Shown here: one piece after another, positions 10,765 through 19,300 of the stretch
How the letters are laid out: each line of letters starts with the position of its first letter
Numbering within the stretch: the stretch's first letter is position 1
DNA from: Clostridiales bacterium
GTDB taxonomy: Bacteria; Bacillota; Clostridia; Christensenellales; Aristaeellaceae
Direction of reading: 5' to 3'
DNA: 59,556 nt
NCBI GenBank assembly: GCA_029012285.1
Contig: JAQXLU010000121.1
Span: 1-59,556, forward strand
Position numbers and translations under genes: made by a program
Notes under the pieces: generated by a model
Database searches by the model: none
What the model was told of the DNA's origin: nothing
What the model saw: only the letters and a program-made list of their open reading frames with translations

Positions 10765-11760
10765 TTACGTTGGGCCGCTCATTTGCACCGACACGCGCCA
10801 ATGGAGCTGCTTGCACCGCGCGGGCCAGTCAAAGCTGCGCCAGGCAGGCATATCATGGGCATGAAGGATGGCCTGCCGGCCCAGGCCCAGCACATCGCAG
10901 CCTTGCGCAGAGAGGCCGGAGAGCAACGTTACGCTGGCATCGGCCAGGCGCGTTTCGATGTCCGCCGGGGAACAGCTGGCGGCGGTGACGCGCAGCCTGA
11001 GCGTGACCGTGGCAGATTGGAAATCCTGCGACAACGCCACCTTGGCGGAGGCTTCCCGAACCTGGGCGCTCATGCCGGAGAGGGTTAGACGCAGCGCCTT
11101 GGTGCGGCCCGTCAGCAGAGACAGAAGGGCGGTTTCCTCCGGGGTGAGGCGCTCACACACGCGGAAGCTGGCTGTGAGCGGGTAACCGCCGGACAGATCA
11201 AGCTGCTGGTCACGGAGGTTTGCCGCGATGAGCACCGGGCTTTGGCGCATACCCATGCGCAGCACCTCCGCCAGGGTCGCGGGGAGAATGCTCCCCTGCT
11301 CCAATCTGCTTTCCAGCAGCACGTCGATGGACTTCGACAGCCGCGTACCGGTGGCGGGCTCCAGGGCTTGCATGAGGACATCTGCGGGCGCCTCGGTCAG
11401 CGCGATGGCACAGGAAGGCCGCATGTCAGGACGATCAGAGAGGGTCGTCAGAACGAGCGCGAGCTCCCCCACGTCCGCCACGGCTTTGGTCAATACCAGC
11501 AGCCTCAGCTGGGACAGGTTGACATGCATGGGCGCAGCGGCTTCCAGGTCGGCCAGCGCGGCGGGGAGGGTATCGCCCTCGCCGGTGACGGTCAGGTAAC
11601 CGCCGCCGCTCCGATAGGTGGGAAGCTGCCCGTGGACGCGCCAGGCAGAGCTGTCCCTGTCCACCAGGAGCACCACCGCGAAGGCCCGCTCCTCCGCCGG
11701 AAGGGCCGTGCAGGATGTGCAACACATCATCGTCAGCAAAATCAGTATCAGGCGTTTCAT
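10765..11760 (-). CDS. Ger(x)C family spore germination lipoprotein
   Basis: MKRLILILLTMMCCTSC lipoprotein signal; third gene of a ger operon; ATGA overlap with upstream gene. Confidence 0.83.
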   Translation of the reverse strand: MKRLILILLTMMCCTSCTALPAEERAFAVVLLVDRDSSAWRVHGQLPTYRSGGGYLTVTGEGDTLPAALADLEAAAPMHVNLSQLRLLVLTKAVADVGELALVLTTLSDRPDMRPSCAIALTEAPADVLMQALEPATGTRLSKSIDVLLESRLEQGSILPATLAEVLRMGMRQSPVLIAANLRDQQLDLSGGYPLTASFRVCERLTPEETALLSLLTGRTKALRLTLSGMSAQVREASAKVALSQDFQSATVTLRLRVTAASCSPADIETRLADASVTLLSGLSAQGCDVLGLGRQAILHAHDMPAWRSFDWPARCKQLHWRVSVQMSGPT

Positions 11761-12809
11761 GCTTTCCTCCTGAGAAGCGCTGCGGGCAAGCAGGCAAGCG
11801 TCAGCAGGGCAAGGGGCGCAAGCAGCCAGGGCTCGACCGCCCCCAGGATGCGCCAAAGCGTCGGCACATCCGCCACCTGGGTGATGAACATCCCTACCAG
11901 CAGCACATACGCTGCCCAGCCGGGCAATGCCTTCCAGTGCATGCTCAGGTGCGCCGTGGCCAGCTGAGCCGCTGCGCCGATGGCCAGGAAGAAGGCCAGC
12001 ATCAGCAGGCACATGGATAGCAATCGCAAGGCGTTCGGGACGTAGCGCGTGGGGAGCAGCAGCTGGGAGGCCAGGCTGCTTTCCTGCATGAGCAGCTCAT
12101 GGGGAATCAGCAGATTCACCAGGAAAACCGCCGCCAGTGCCGCAAACACCGGTCCCACCCCGCCCTGGAGTCTGCCCCACCCCGAACGGGCCGGGATGGT
12201 CAGCAGCAGCGCCAGCGGCCACCCCAGGCTCGCCCCGGTTTTCAGCGTCGCCAGAGCGGAAGCGCCGCCCTCCCCGTGGAGGGGGAACAGGTGATCCAGA
12301 TGCCCATCCGGCAGCAGGAGGGCCGCCACCAGCACCGTCGCGGCAATCATCCCCCAGCGCAGGAAGCATACCGCCCGGGGCAGGCCTTCCCGGTGCAGGC
12401 TGAACAGGAGCATCACCCCGGTCAGGATGGCGAGGGTCAGCTGCGTGCCACGCGTGCCCAGCCCCTCGGTGAACAGCGTGATGAGCGCTGTGATGGACGC
12501 TACGCCGTCCACCAGGAGCAGCGCCGTCAGCAGGAGCGACACCAGGATGGCGCCACCCCTGCCCAGGCAGGCACGGACGGCCTCGGTGAGGGTTGATGCG
12601 TGACACCGCGCCATGGTGAAGCGCAGCAGCAGCGCGACCAACGCGCCCGGCAGCAGGCTCAGCAGCGCAAGCCACCAGGCGGACGCACCGCACAGGGGCA
12701 GCAATCGCGTCATGACGATCCGCCACACGGACACGGCGCACAGCAGACGAACCAGCGCCGTCCGCGCGCGAAGCTCCCCGTCCACACGGGCGTGTATCTG
12801 CCATTTCAT
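11757..12809 (-). CDS. Spore germination permease (GerAB/GerB family)
   Basis: 350 aa multi-TM protein between GerA-type and Ger(x)C-type genes. Confidence 0.83.
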   Translation of the reverse strand: MKWQIHARVDGELRARTALVRLLCAVSVWRIVMTRLLPLCGASAWWLALLSLLPGALVALLLRFTMARCHASTLTEAVRACLGRGGAILVSLLLTALLLVDGVASITALITLFTEGLGTRGTQLTLAILTGVMLLFSLHREGLPRAVCFLRWGMIAATVLVAALLLPDGHLDHLFPLHGEGGASALATLKTGASLGWPLALLLTIPARSGWGRLQGGVGPVFAALAAVFLVNLLIPHELLMQESSLASQLLLPTRYVPNALRLLSMCLLMLAFFLAIGAAAQLATAHLSMHWKALPGWAAYVLLVGMFITQVADVPTLWRILGAVEPWLLAPLALLTLACLPAALLRRKA

Positions 12810-14296
12810 TCGCGCCTCCTGTCCCAGCGGCGCATGGGGCCGCGTGCGCGTTGACGATCATGGGGGGCGCTCAGCCAGGTGCGCCAGCGCTGGCGCATCA
12901 ACGGGCCACGGATGACGCCATCCGGGTTGTGGCCGCGCGCAGGGGCGTAGGGTGCAGCGAAGGGCGACCCAAGGCTGGTCAGGCTGCACAGGCGCACCGT
13001 GCCCGCCGCGATGAACAGCACCATCCCGTACACGCCGAAGATGCTCCCGGCCAGCACCATCAGCAGCTGCCCGATGCGCAGCGCGATGCCCAGGGAGTAG
13101 TCCGGCACGGCGTAGCTACCCAGGCTGGCCACCGCCACCACGATTAGCAGCAGCGGATGCACCAGGTGCGCATCCACCGCCGCCGTGCCCAGGATGAGCC
13201 CGCTGACCGTGCCCAGCGTTCCCCCGACGATGGCCGGGACCCGGGTGGCCGCCTCGCCAATGAGGTTGAACATGACGAGCATCACCAGCGCCTCCACCGG
13301 GATGGAGAAGGGCACGGAGGCCTGGCTTTCCAGGATAGAGGTGAGCAGCGTGACCGGGAGCGCCTCCGGGTGGAAGGTGACGAAGGCCACAAACAGCCCC
13401 GGCAGCAGCAACGCGCACAGCAGTCCCATCAACCGGATAAGCCGCATGAAGCTGCCGTACTGGAAGCGGGCGGAGGTATCATCCGGGGTATGGAGCAGAT
13501 GCCAGATGCTGGCGGGGAGCACCAGCGCCTGGCTGGAGCCATCCAGCAGCAGCACGATCTGCCCCTCCAGCAGCATGGAGGCCGCCCGGTCGGGGCGCTC
13601 GGTCAGGATGCACTGGGGCAAAAGCGCGAAGGGACGATCCTCCATGAGCTGCTGCAGTGCGCCGATGGACAGCACATGATCCACATGGATGCCCTCCAGC
13701 CGCGCCCGGATGCGGGAGAGGGTGGCTTCATCCGCCACGCCATGGAGGTACATCACGCACAGGCCCAGGGGGTAGCGATCGCCGATGGCGCGCATCTCCC
13801 CGATGAGGTCAGGGGTGGGCAGGATGCGGCGCAGTAGCGTGATGCAGTCCCGCAGGGATTCGTTAAAGCCCTCGTGAGGGCCGAGCACCACCTGCTCTGT
13901 CCGGGGCGGGGAGATGCCCCTGCGCACAAAGGAGCGCACGTCATAGCACTGCGCGCCCTGCATACCGTCGACGAAAACCACGGCGTTGCCCTTGAGCGTC
14001 TGGCGGACAGCTTCCTCCACCGTATCAGCCGCCGCCATCGACGCGCCTGGGACACAGCGGCGCAATTCCTCCTTGAGGTCGCGGAGCGCGGGTGCGTTGC
14101 AAAGCTCCGCCATGGGGGCAAGAATATAATGCTGCAGCTGCTCGGCGGAGCAGAGTCCCTCGGCGAAATAAAGGGACGCTTGTTGCCCGAACACGAAAAA
14201 GTGCCGGACGTGCATGTCCGGATTGATGTCGCGATGGAGCGCCGCGTCCATGCGGCGCTGGTTTTCCTGCAGGGAGGGGGTGATGGGCGTGGGCAT
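12806..14296 (-). CDS. Spore germination protein GerA family
   Basis: Contains VVFVDGMQGAQCYDVRSFVRRGISPPRTEQVVLGPHEGFNESLRDCITLLRRILPTPDL, a GerA hallmark; start at 14296 after GGAGGAA. Confidence 0.92.
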   Translation of the reverse strand: MPTPITPSLQENQRRMDAALHRDINPDMHVRHFFVFGQQASLYFAEGLCSAEQLQHYILAPMAELCNAPALRDLKEELRRCVPGASMAAADTVEEAVRQTLKGNAVVFVDGMQGAQCYDVRSFVRRGISPPRTEQVVLGPHEGFNESLRDCITLLRRILPTPDLIGEMRAIGDRYPLGLCVMYLHGVADEATLSRIRARLEGIHVDHVLSIGALQQLMEDRPFALLPQCILTERPDRAASMLLEGQIVLLLDGSSQALVLPASIWHLLHTPDDTSARFQYGSFMRLIRLMGLLCALLLPGLFVAFVTFHPEALPVTLLTSILESQASVPFSIPVEALVMLVMFNLIGEAATRVPAIVGGTLGTVSGLILGTAAVDAHLVHPLLLIVVAVASLGSYAVPDYSLGIALRIGQLLMVLAGSIFGVYGMVLFIAAGTVRLCSLTSLGSPFAAPYAPARGHNPDGVIRGPLMRQRWRTWLSAPHDRQRARGPMRRWDRRRE

Positions 14297-14359
14297 AGGC
14301 TTCCTCCTGGTTTGGGGAGCGGATGGCATGGCACCCCTCCGCCCCCCTTGATGACCGGA

Positions 14360-14524
14360 TTACCAGCGGCACTTGTAGGAGTTGCACTGGCTCTCGTCCG
14401 CCTTGCCGTTGCAGCAGTTCTGCTTGGGCGCAACCTGGATGTCGCTGAGCTGGCACATGCCGTCCTGGGCATGGTGCTGGCAGCTTTCCACGGAGCAATG
14501 GATGCACTGGTTGTTCTTGGTCAT
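14360..14524 (-). CDS. DUF1540-type small Cys-rich protein
   Basis: Manual translation MTKNNQCIHCSVESCQHHAQDGMCQLSDIQVAPKQNCCNGKADESQCNSYKCRW* (54 aa, 8 Cys); absent from ORF track because short. Confidence 0.75.
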   Translation of the reverse strand: MTKNNQCIHCSVESCQHHAQDGMCQLSDIQVAPKQNCCNGKADESQCNSYKCRW

Positions 14525-14634
14525 ATGGAATCCCCTCCCTCGTTTTGTCGCCGGACGAACCGGCGCAGAAACATTGTGCCCGGATGCGATCTTGTCATTC
14601 TGCGAAAATTATGGTATGATGTCACACGGTCGTA

Positions 14635-14682
14635 GGCGTTGGACTTCCTTTCCGATAGCCGCGGCAAAAAATGAAAAGGAGG
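14635..14682 (+). promoter_or_regulatory. Candidate SD-sequestering pseudoknot (preQ1-type riboswitch candidate) in queT leader
   Basis: Stem GGC-G-UUGG/CCGA-UA-GCC closes loop ACUUCCUUU, whose CUUCCUUU is complementary to SD AAAAGGAGG (14674-14682); A-rich linker between. Confidence 0.4.
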
Positions 14683-14689
14683 CGTTTCT

Positions 14690-15169
14690 GTGTTCAAGAA
14701 ACTGCTGACCACCCGTTCCCTGTGTGTGAGCGCCATCATCGCCGCGCTCTACGCCGCCCTGACCATCCTGCTGGCCCCGATTTCCTACGGGAACATCCAG
14801 CTGCGCGTGTCCGAGGCGATGACGCTGCTGCCCATGCTGCTGCCCCAGGCGATTCCCGGGCTGTTTGTGGGCTGCCTGATCGCCAATCTGTACACCGGCA
14901 TGCTGACCGACATTGTATTCGGCTCCCTGGCAACGCTCATCGCCGCCATCGGCACCTACTGCCTGCGCAGCAAGCCCGTCCTGGCCGCGGCCTGCCCGGT
15001 CGTCGCCAACGGCGTGATCGTGGGCCTGGTGCTGTCCGTGGCGTTCAAGCTGCCCGTCGCGCTGACGATGGTGGAGGTCGCTGCAGGTGAAATCGGCGCG
15101 GTGCTCATCGGCTTTGCGCTGCTTGCCGCGCTCAAGGGCGCGAAGATCGACCTAAGGAAGCTGGGTTGA
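14690..15169 (+). CDS. queT: QueT/COG4708 family transporter (queuosine precursor ECF S component)
   Basis: GTG start; LCVSAIIAALYAALTILLAPISYGNIQLRVSEAMTLLP is characteristic of QueT. Confidence 0.85.
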   Translation: MFKKLLTTRSLCVSAIIAALYAALTILLAPISYGNIQLRVSEAMTLLPMLLPQAIPGLFVGCLIANLYTGMLTDIVFGSLATLIAAIGTYCLRSKPVLAAACPVVANGVIVGLVLSVAFKLPVALTMVEVAAGEIGAVLIGFALLAALKGAKIDLRKLG

Positions 15170-15190
15170 TCGCCATACGCTGTATGACCA

Positions 15191-15218
15191 GGGTCTGCCG
15201 CTGCGGCAGGCCCTTTTT
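15191..15218 (+). terminator. Rho-independent terminator after queT
   Basis: GGGTCTGCCGC-T-GCGGCAGGCCC then TTTTT. Confidence 0.8.
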
Positions 15219-15261
15219 CATGAAAATCTGGATTTTCCTAAGGAAAATTTACAATGATACT

Positions 15262-15290
15262 TTCCCAATCCGGGAAGGATGTGCTATAAT
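15262..15290 (+). promoter_or_regulatory. Putative promoter for maf/mre operon
   Basis: Extended -10 TGCTATAAT; weak -35 TTCCCA 17 bp upstream; palindrome ATTTTCCT-A-AGGAAAAT just upstream. Confidence 0.45.
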
Positions 15291-15364
15291 AGAAAATGGA
15301 ATGTTATGCTGCCTGGATTTTGACCATGCATTCCACTTGAAAGTCACTCAGGAGGATGTGCCTG

Positions 15365-15952
15365 ATGAACGATACACAACTGATCCTTGCTTCGGCCTCC
15401 CCGCGCCGCCGGGAGTTGCTCAGCCTGACCGGGCTACCCTTCACGGTGGATGCACCCCATGTGGATGAGCACTGCACGCTGCCGCCCCGGGAGGCGGTGA
15501 GGGAAATCTCCCGGCGCAAGGCGCTCGCTTCGGCGAAAATGCATCCCGGCAAGGTCATTCTTGCGGCGGATACCCTCGTTTCCGTGAATGAAACCGCCCT
15601 GGGCAAGCCCCGCGACGAGGCGGACGCCTTCCGCATGCTGCAAAGCCTCAGCGGGCGGTGGCATCAGGTGTACACCGGTGTGAGCGTGGTGGACGCGCAG
15701 GGACAGCTGCGCAGCGAGGTGGCGGTGACCGACGTGCATTTCGAGGTCATGAGCGAGGAAGCCATCCGCCGCTACATCGCCACGGGTGAGCCGATGGACA
15801 AGGCGGGCGCTTATGCCGTGCAGGGCGTGGCCGGGCTATGGATCGACGATCTGCGCGGCAGCCACACCAATGTGATCGGCTTGCCCATGGCCCTCACCCG
15901 ATGTATGTTGGAGGGCTGCGGATTGCTGTCTGCCGCTCCCCGCAGCTGCTGA
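15365..15952 (+). CDS. maf: Maf-like nucleotide pyrophosphatase
   Basis: LILASASPRRRELLSLTGLPF; GKPRDEADAFRMLQSLSGRWHQVYTGV; start chosen for AGGAGG spacing. Confidence 0.93.
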   Translation: MNDTQLILASASPRRRELLSLTGLPFTVDAPHVDEHCTLPPREAVREISRRKALASAKMHPGKVILAADTLVSVNETALGKPRDEADAFRMLQSLSGRWHQVYTGVSVVDAQGQLRSEVAVTDVHFEVMSEEAIRRYIATGEPMDKAGAYAVQGVAGLWIDDLRGSHTNVIGLPMALTRCMLEGCGLLSAAPRSC

Positions 15953-15975
15953 TTTGATGATAAGGAAGGACGCTT

Positions 15976-16998
15976 ATGCATTTTTTTGCTCCCGATATTG
16001 GCATTGACTTGGGTTCCTCCAACACGCTGGTGTACGTAAAGAAGCGCGGTATCATCATCAGCGAGCCCACGCTGGTGGTCGTGTCCGGCACAAACAAGCG
16101 CCAGGTGCAATCCGTGGGTGACGAGGCGCGCCGGGTGCTGGGCCGCACCAACGACACCAAGACCGTCATCCGGCCCATCCGCAACGGCACCATCGCCGAT
16201 TTTGACATGACCGCCCTGCTGCTGAAGTACTTCATCCGCAAGGCCATCGGCGTGTCCAACGTGGTGGCGCCCAAGGTGGTCATTTCCGTGCCCGCAGGCC
16301 TGGATGATGTGAACCGAAAGGCCATGTCCGAGGCGGTGCGCATGTGCGGCGTGAAGAAGGTCTACCTGGTGGAAAAGCCCTTCGCGGCGGCGCTGGGCTC
16401 GGGGCTGCCCGTGTATTCCCCCATCGGCTCGATGGTGGTGGACATCGGCGGCGGCACGACCGATGTGGCCGTCATTTCCCTGGGCGGGCTGGTGGTGAGC
16501 CAATCCATCCCCGTCAGCGGCGCGAAGATGGATGAGGCCATCATCAACTACATCAAGCGTGAGTTCAACATGCTCATTGGCGACCGCACCGCCGAGGATG
16601 TGAAGATCGACTTGGGCTCCGCCATGCCCGTGAACGAGGACCGCTCCGTGCGGATTCGCGGGCGCGATCTGCTCTCCCCCCAGGCCATGGACATCGAATA
16701 CACCGCCCGCCAGGCCTATATGGCGGTACATGAGCCCTGCCGCGCCATCGTGGCGGCCATCCGCTGGGTGCTGGAGCGCACGCCTCCCGAATTGGCGGCG
16801 GACATCATGCGCACCGGCATCCACCTGACCGGCCGCGTGGCGCAGCTCTACGGCATGGATCAGTTCATCGCCAGCGAGCTGGGGATTCCGGTGCTCATCG
16901 CCCGCGAGCCTGGCGACTGCACCGCCCTGGGGCTGGGCTATATTGTCGAGAACATGTCCATGCTCCAGGAGCAGGGCCACATGCCTGCGCAGGCATAA
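15976..16998 (+). CDS. mreB: Rod shape-determining protein MreB/Mbl
   Basis: DIGIDLGSSNTLVYVKKRGI; VVDIGGGTTDVAVISLGG. Confidence 0.93.
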   Translation: MHFFAPDIGIDLGSSNTLVYVKKRGIIISEPTLVVVSGTNKRQVQSVGDEARRVLGRTNDTKTVIRPIRNGTIADFDMTALLLKYFIRKAIGVSNVVAPKVVISVPAGLDDVNRKAMSEAVRMCGVKKVYLVEKPFAAALGSGLPVYSPIGSMVVDIGGGTTDVAVISLGGLVVSQSIPVSGAKMDEAIINYIKREFNMLIGDRTAEDVKIDLGSAMPVNEDRSVRIRGRDLLSPQAMDIEYTARQAYMAVHEPCRAIVAAIRWVLERTPPELAADIMRTGIHLTGRVAQLYGMDQFIASELGIPVLIAREPGDCTALGLGYIVENMSMLQEQGHMPAQA

Positions 16999-17029
16999 GC
17001 CTCGCATGACGAAATCGAGGTGATCACCT

Positions 17030-18625
17030 TTGGCCAAACGCCATGACGAGAAGGAGACCAAGCGGAAGAACCCCTTCCTGCCCGATCCCGACGAGTATGA
17101 CTTCGACGATGATCTGGACAGCGTGACCCGCAACCTCCCCACCGAGGAGGACTATCTGCCCAGGGAGGAGCCGGAGGAGGCTCCCGCCGAGGAAGCGGTG
17201 ACCGAGGGCACCAGCCGCCTGGGCATCCGCATGATCGGTTTACGCAGCGACGAGGAGGCCGAGGATGATTTCTCCCCCGCCTATGACACGGAGGATGAGG
17301 ACGACCTGACCGCCCCCCGCCGCGCCGCCCGCCAGGAGAAGGACATCGACACAGCCGAATCGACGGATGAATCCGCGCCCATATTGCGCACCCGGACGAA
17401 GAAGCAGCAGCGCGTGCTGGAACGCGACAAGGACAAGAAGCCCCGGGGCAAGAAGCTGCGCATCGCCCTGGCCGTGACCGTCACCGTCGTGATGCTGCTG
17501 GTGATGGGCGCCATGCTGCTCTCCCGCACCATGATGCCCGACAACAAGTGGCTCCAGCTGCCCGAAAGCGCAGTCTCCACCGTGATGAAGCCCACCCAGG
17601 GCATCTTCTCCGGGATTGTGGACAGCATTGCGGGGTATTTCCGCAAGGTGAAGCTGCGCAGCAATCTGGAGCAGGCCTACATGGAGCTGGTGGCTGAAAA
17701 CGAGGAGCTCTACATCAAGGCAGCCCTGGCGGACGAGCTCTCCGCTGAATTGGCGATGTTCAAGGATATCGACGAGGAAATGCAGCAGAACATCGGGCTC
17801 AATCCCCTCCGCTGCCAGGTGATCGGCCGCGACCCGGGCAATTACTTCTCCACCTTCACCATCGACCGGGGCGAACGGGATGGGCTGGAGCCCTACATGG
17901 CCGTGACCATCTCCGGTGCGCTGGTGGGCTTCACCGAAAAGGTGTATGAAACCACCACCACCGTCCGCACCATTATCGACTCCAATGCCTCCATCTCCGG
18001 TCTGATTCAATCCAGCCGCGACCAGGGCATCGTCTCTGGCACGCTGGGCGTGAACGGGCAGCCCATGTGCCGCATGTACTACCTGCCGGACGATCATCTG
18101 CCCCGCCCGGGCGATATTGTGGTCACCTCCGGCGTGGGGATGTCCTTCCCCAAGGGCATCCCAATCGGCACGGTGCGCGAGTCCACCCGTGGTATGGAGA
18201 GTAACAAGCAGTACATCGTTATCGAGCCCTCGGCGGATTTTGAGCACATCGAGTTTGTGATCGTCTACCGCTACAAGCCCGCCGCCGAGGCTGTGCAGGG
18301 CCGCGCCAACACCGCCTCCTACAACGAGTATGTCCCCACGGTGACAGCTCGCCCCTACCCGACGCTGCGCATCGGCTCAACGCTGAAATTCGGCGAAACC
18401 GTCACGCCCATGCCCACGGCAGAGGCCACCCCGTCGCCCACGCCGTCCCCCACGCCCTCGCCCTCTCCCACACCGTCCCCCACCCCCGTTTCCTCCGAAG
18501 GGCCGGCGCTGGAGTACCAGTCCTCCATCCTGGGTCCGACCCCGTCCCCCACGCCCTCGCCTACCCCGTCTCCCACGCCGGTGATCATCATCAACCCGGA
18601 TGACTTCATTTGGGAGGAGGAGTGA
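17030..18625 (+). CDS. mreC: Rod shape-determining protein MreC with long cytosolic N-terminus and TPSP-repeat C-terminus
   Basis: TTG start; coiled-coil/beta MreC core (VIGRDPGNYFSTFTIDRGERDGLEPYMAV, GDIVVTSGVGMSFPKGIPIG). Confidence 0.9.
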   Translation: MAKRHDEKETKRKNPFLPDPDEYDFDDDLDSVTRNLPTEEDYLPREEPEEAPAEEAVTEGTSRLGIRMIGLRSDEEAEDDFSPAYDTEDEDDLTAPRRAARQEKDIDTAESTDESAPILRTRTKKQQRVLERDKDKKPRGKKLRIALAVTVTVVMLLVMGAMLLSRTMMPDNKWLQLPESAVSTVMKPTQGIFSGIVDSIAGYFRKVKLRSNLEQAYMELVAENEELYIKAALADELSAELAMFKDIDEEMQQNIGLNPLRCQVIGRDPGNYFSTFTIDRGERDGLEPYMAVTISGALVGFTEKVYETTTTVRTIIDSNASISGLIQSSRDQGIVSGTLGVNGQPMCRMYYLPDDHLPRPGDIVVTSGVGMSFPKGIPIGTVRESTRGMESNKQYIVIEPSADFEHIEFVIVYRYKPAAEAVQGRANTASYNEYVPTVTARPYPTLRIGSTLKFGETVTPMPTAEATPSPTPSPTPSPSPTPSPTPVSSEGPALEYQSSILGPTPSPTPSPTPSPTPVIIINPDDFIWEEE

Positions 18626-18626
18626 G

Positions 18627-19256
18627 ATGCATCAGGCCATCATGCGCCAGGTACAGCTTTGCCTGGTGATCCTCCTGGGGTATCTGGGGCATGTGTCCAT
18701 CATGCCCTACCTTCAAATCGGCGGAATGAACCCGAGTCTGGTCATTGCCATCATCGCCATTGTGACGGTGGGCTACGGTATGCTCCGCGGGCTATGGGCA
18801 GGAATGTTCTATGGCATTGTGATGGAAATCATGCTGCCCACCGTGCCCATGCTGAACCTGCTGTTCTACCCGGTGTGCTCGCTGCTGGGCGGCGTGTTCT
18901 TCGCTGACAGAAGCGCGGCGCAGCTGCAGTATGCGCGCTCCATCGGCAAGCGGGGCCGCAACATCAGCCCGCTGCTGCGCACGGTGCTGTGCGCAGCGCT
19001 GATCGTCACGGCCTACGAGATCGTCAACCTGACCTATATGTACCTCAGCGGCGCGGAGCTCACCGGCGCGCTGATTCGGCGCGGCATTGTCGACGCGCTG
19101 GCGACCACGGGCCTCACCGCGGTCATCATGATTCCTGTACGAAAGCTGCTGGGCTTCCGCAAGATAGAAGCCAGACCCGCGCCGGATATGCGCTTTGACC
19201 GCCGTCAGGCCGGGGAGGACGGCAATCCCGCCCTGCGCAGGGGCAAGGTGCGTTAA
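18627..19256 (+). CDS. mreD: Rod shape-determining protein MreD
   Basis: Small multi-TM protein directly after mreC; MreD-like pattern. Confidence 0.82.
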   Translation: MHQAIMRQVQLCLVILLGYLGHVSIMPYLQIGGMNPSLVIAIIAIVTVGYGMLRGLWAGMFYGIVMEIMLPTVPMLNLLFYPVCSLLGGVFFADRSAAQLQYARSIGKRGRNISPLLRTVLCAALIVTAYEIVNLTYMYLSGAELTGALIRRGIVDALATTGLTAVIMIPVRKLLGFRKIEARPAPDMRFDRRQAGEDGNPALRRGKVR

Positions 19257-19300
19257 TCCCGCGCCGCCCGATACAGGATTCTTCCCAAAGGAGGCAGTTT

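Noticed and set aside
18428-18585. C-rich DNA tandem repeats
   Set aside because: Explained by the TPSP-repeat tail encoded by mreC rather than an independent DNA element.
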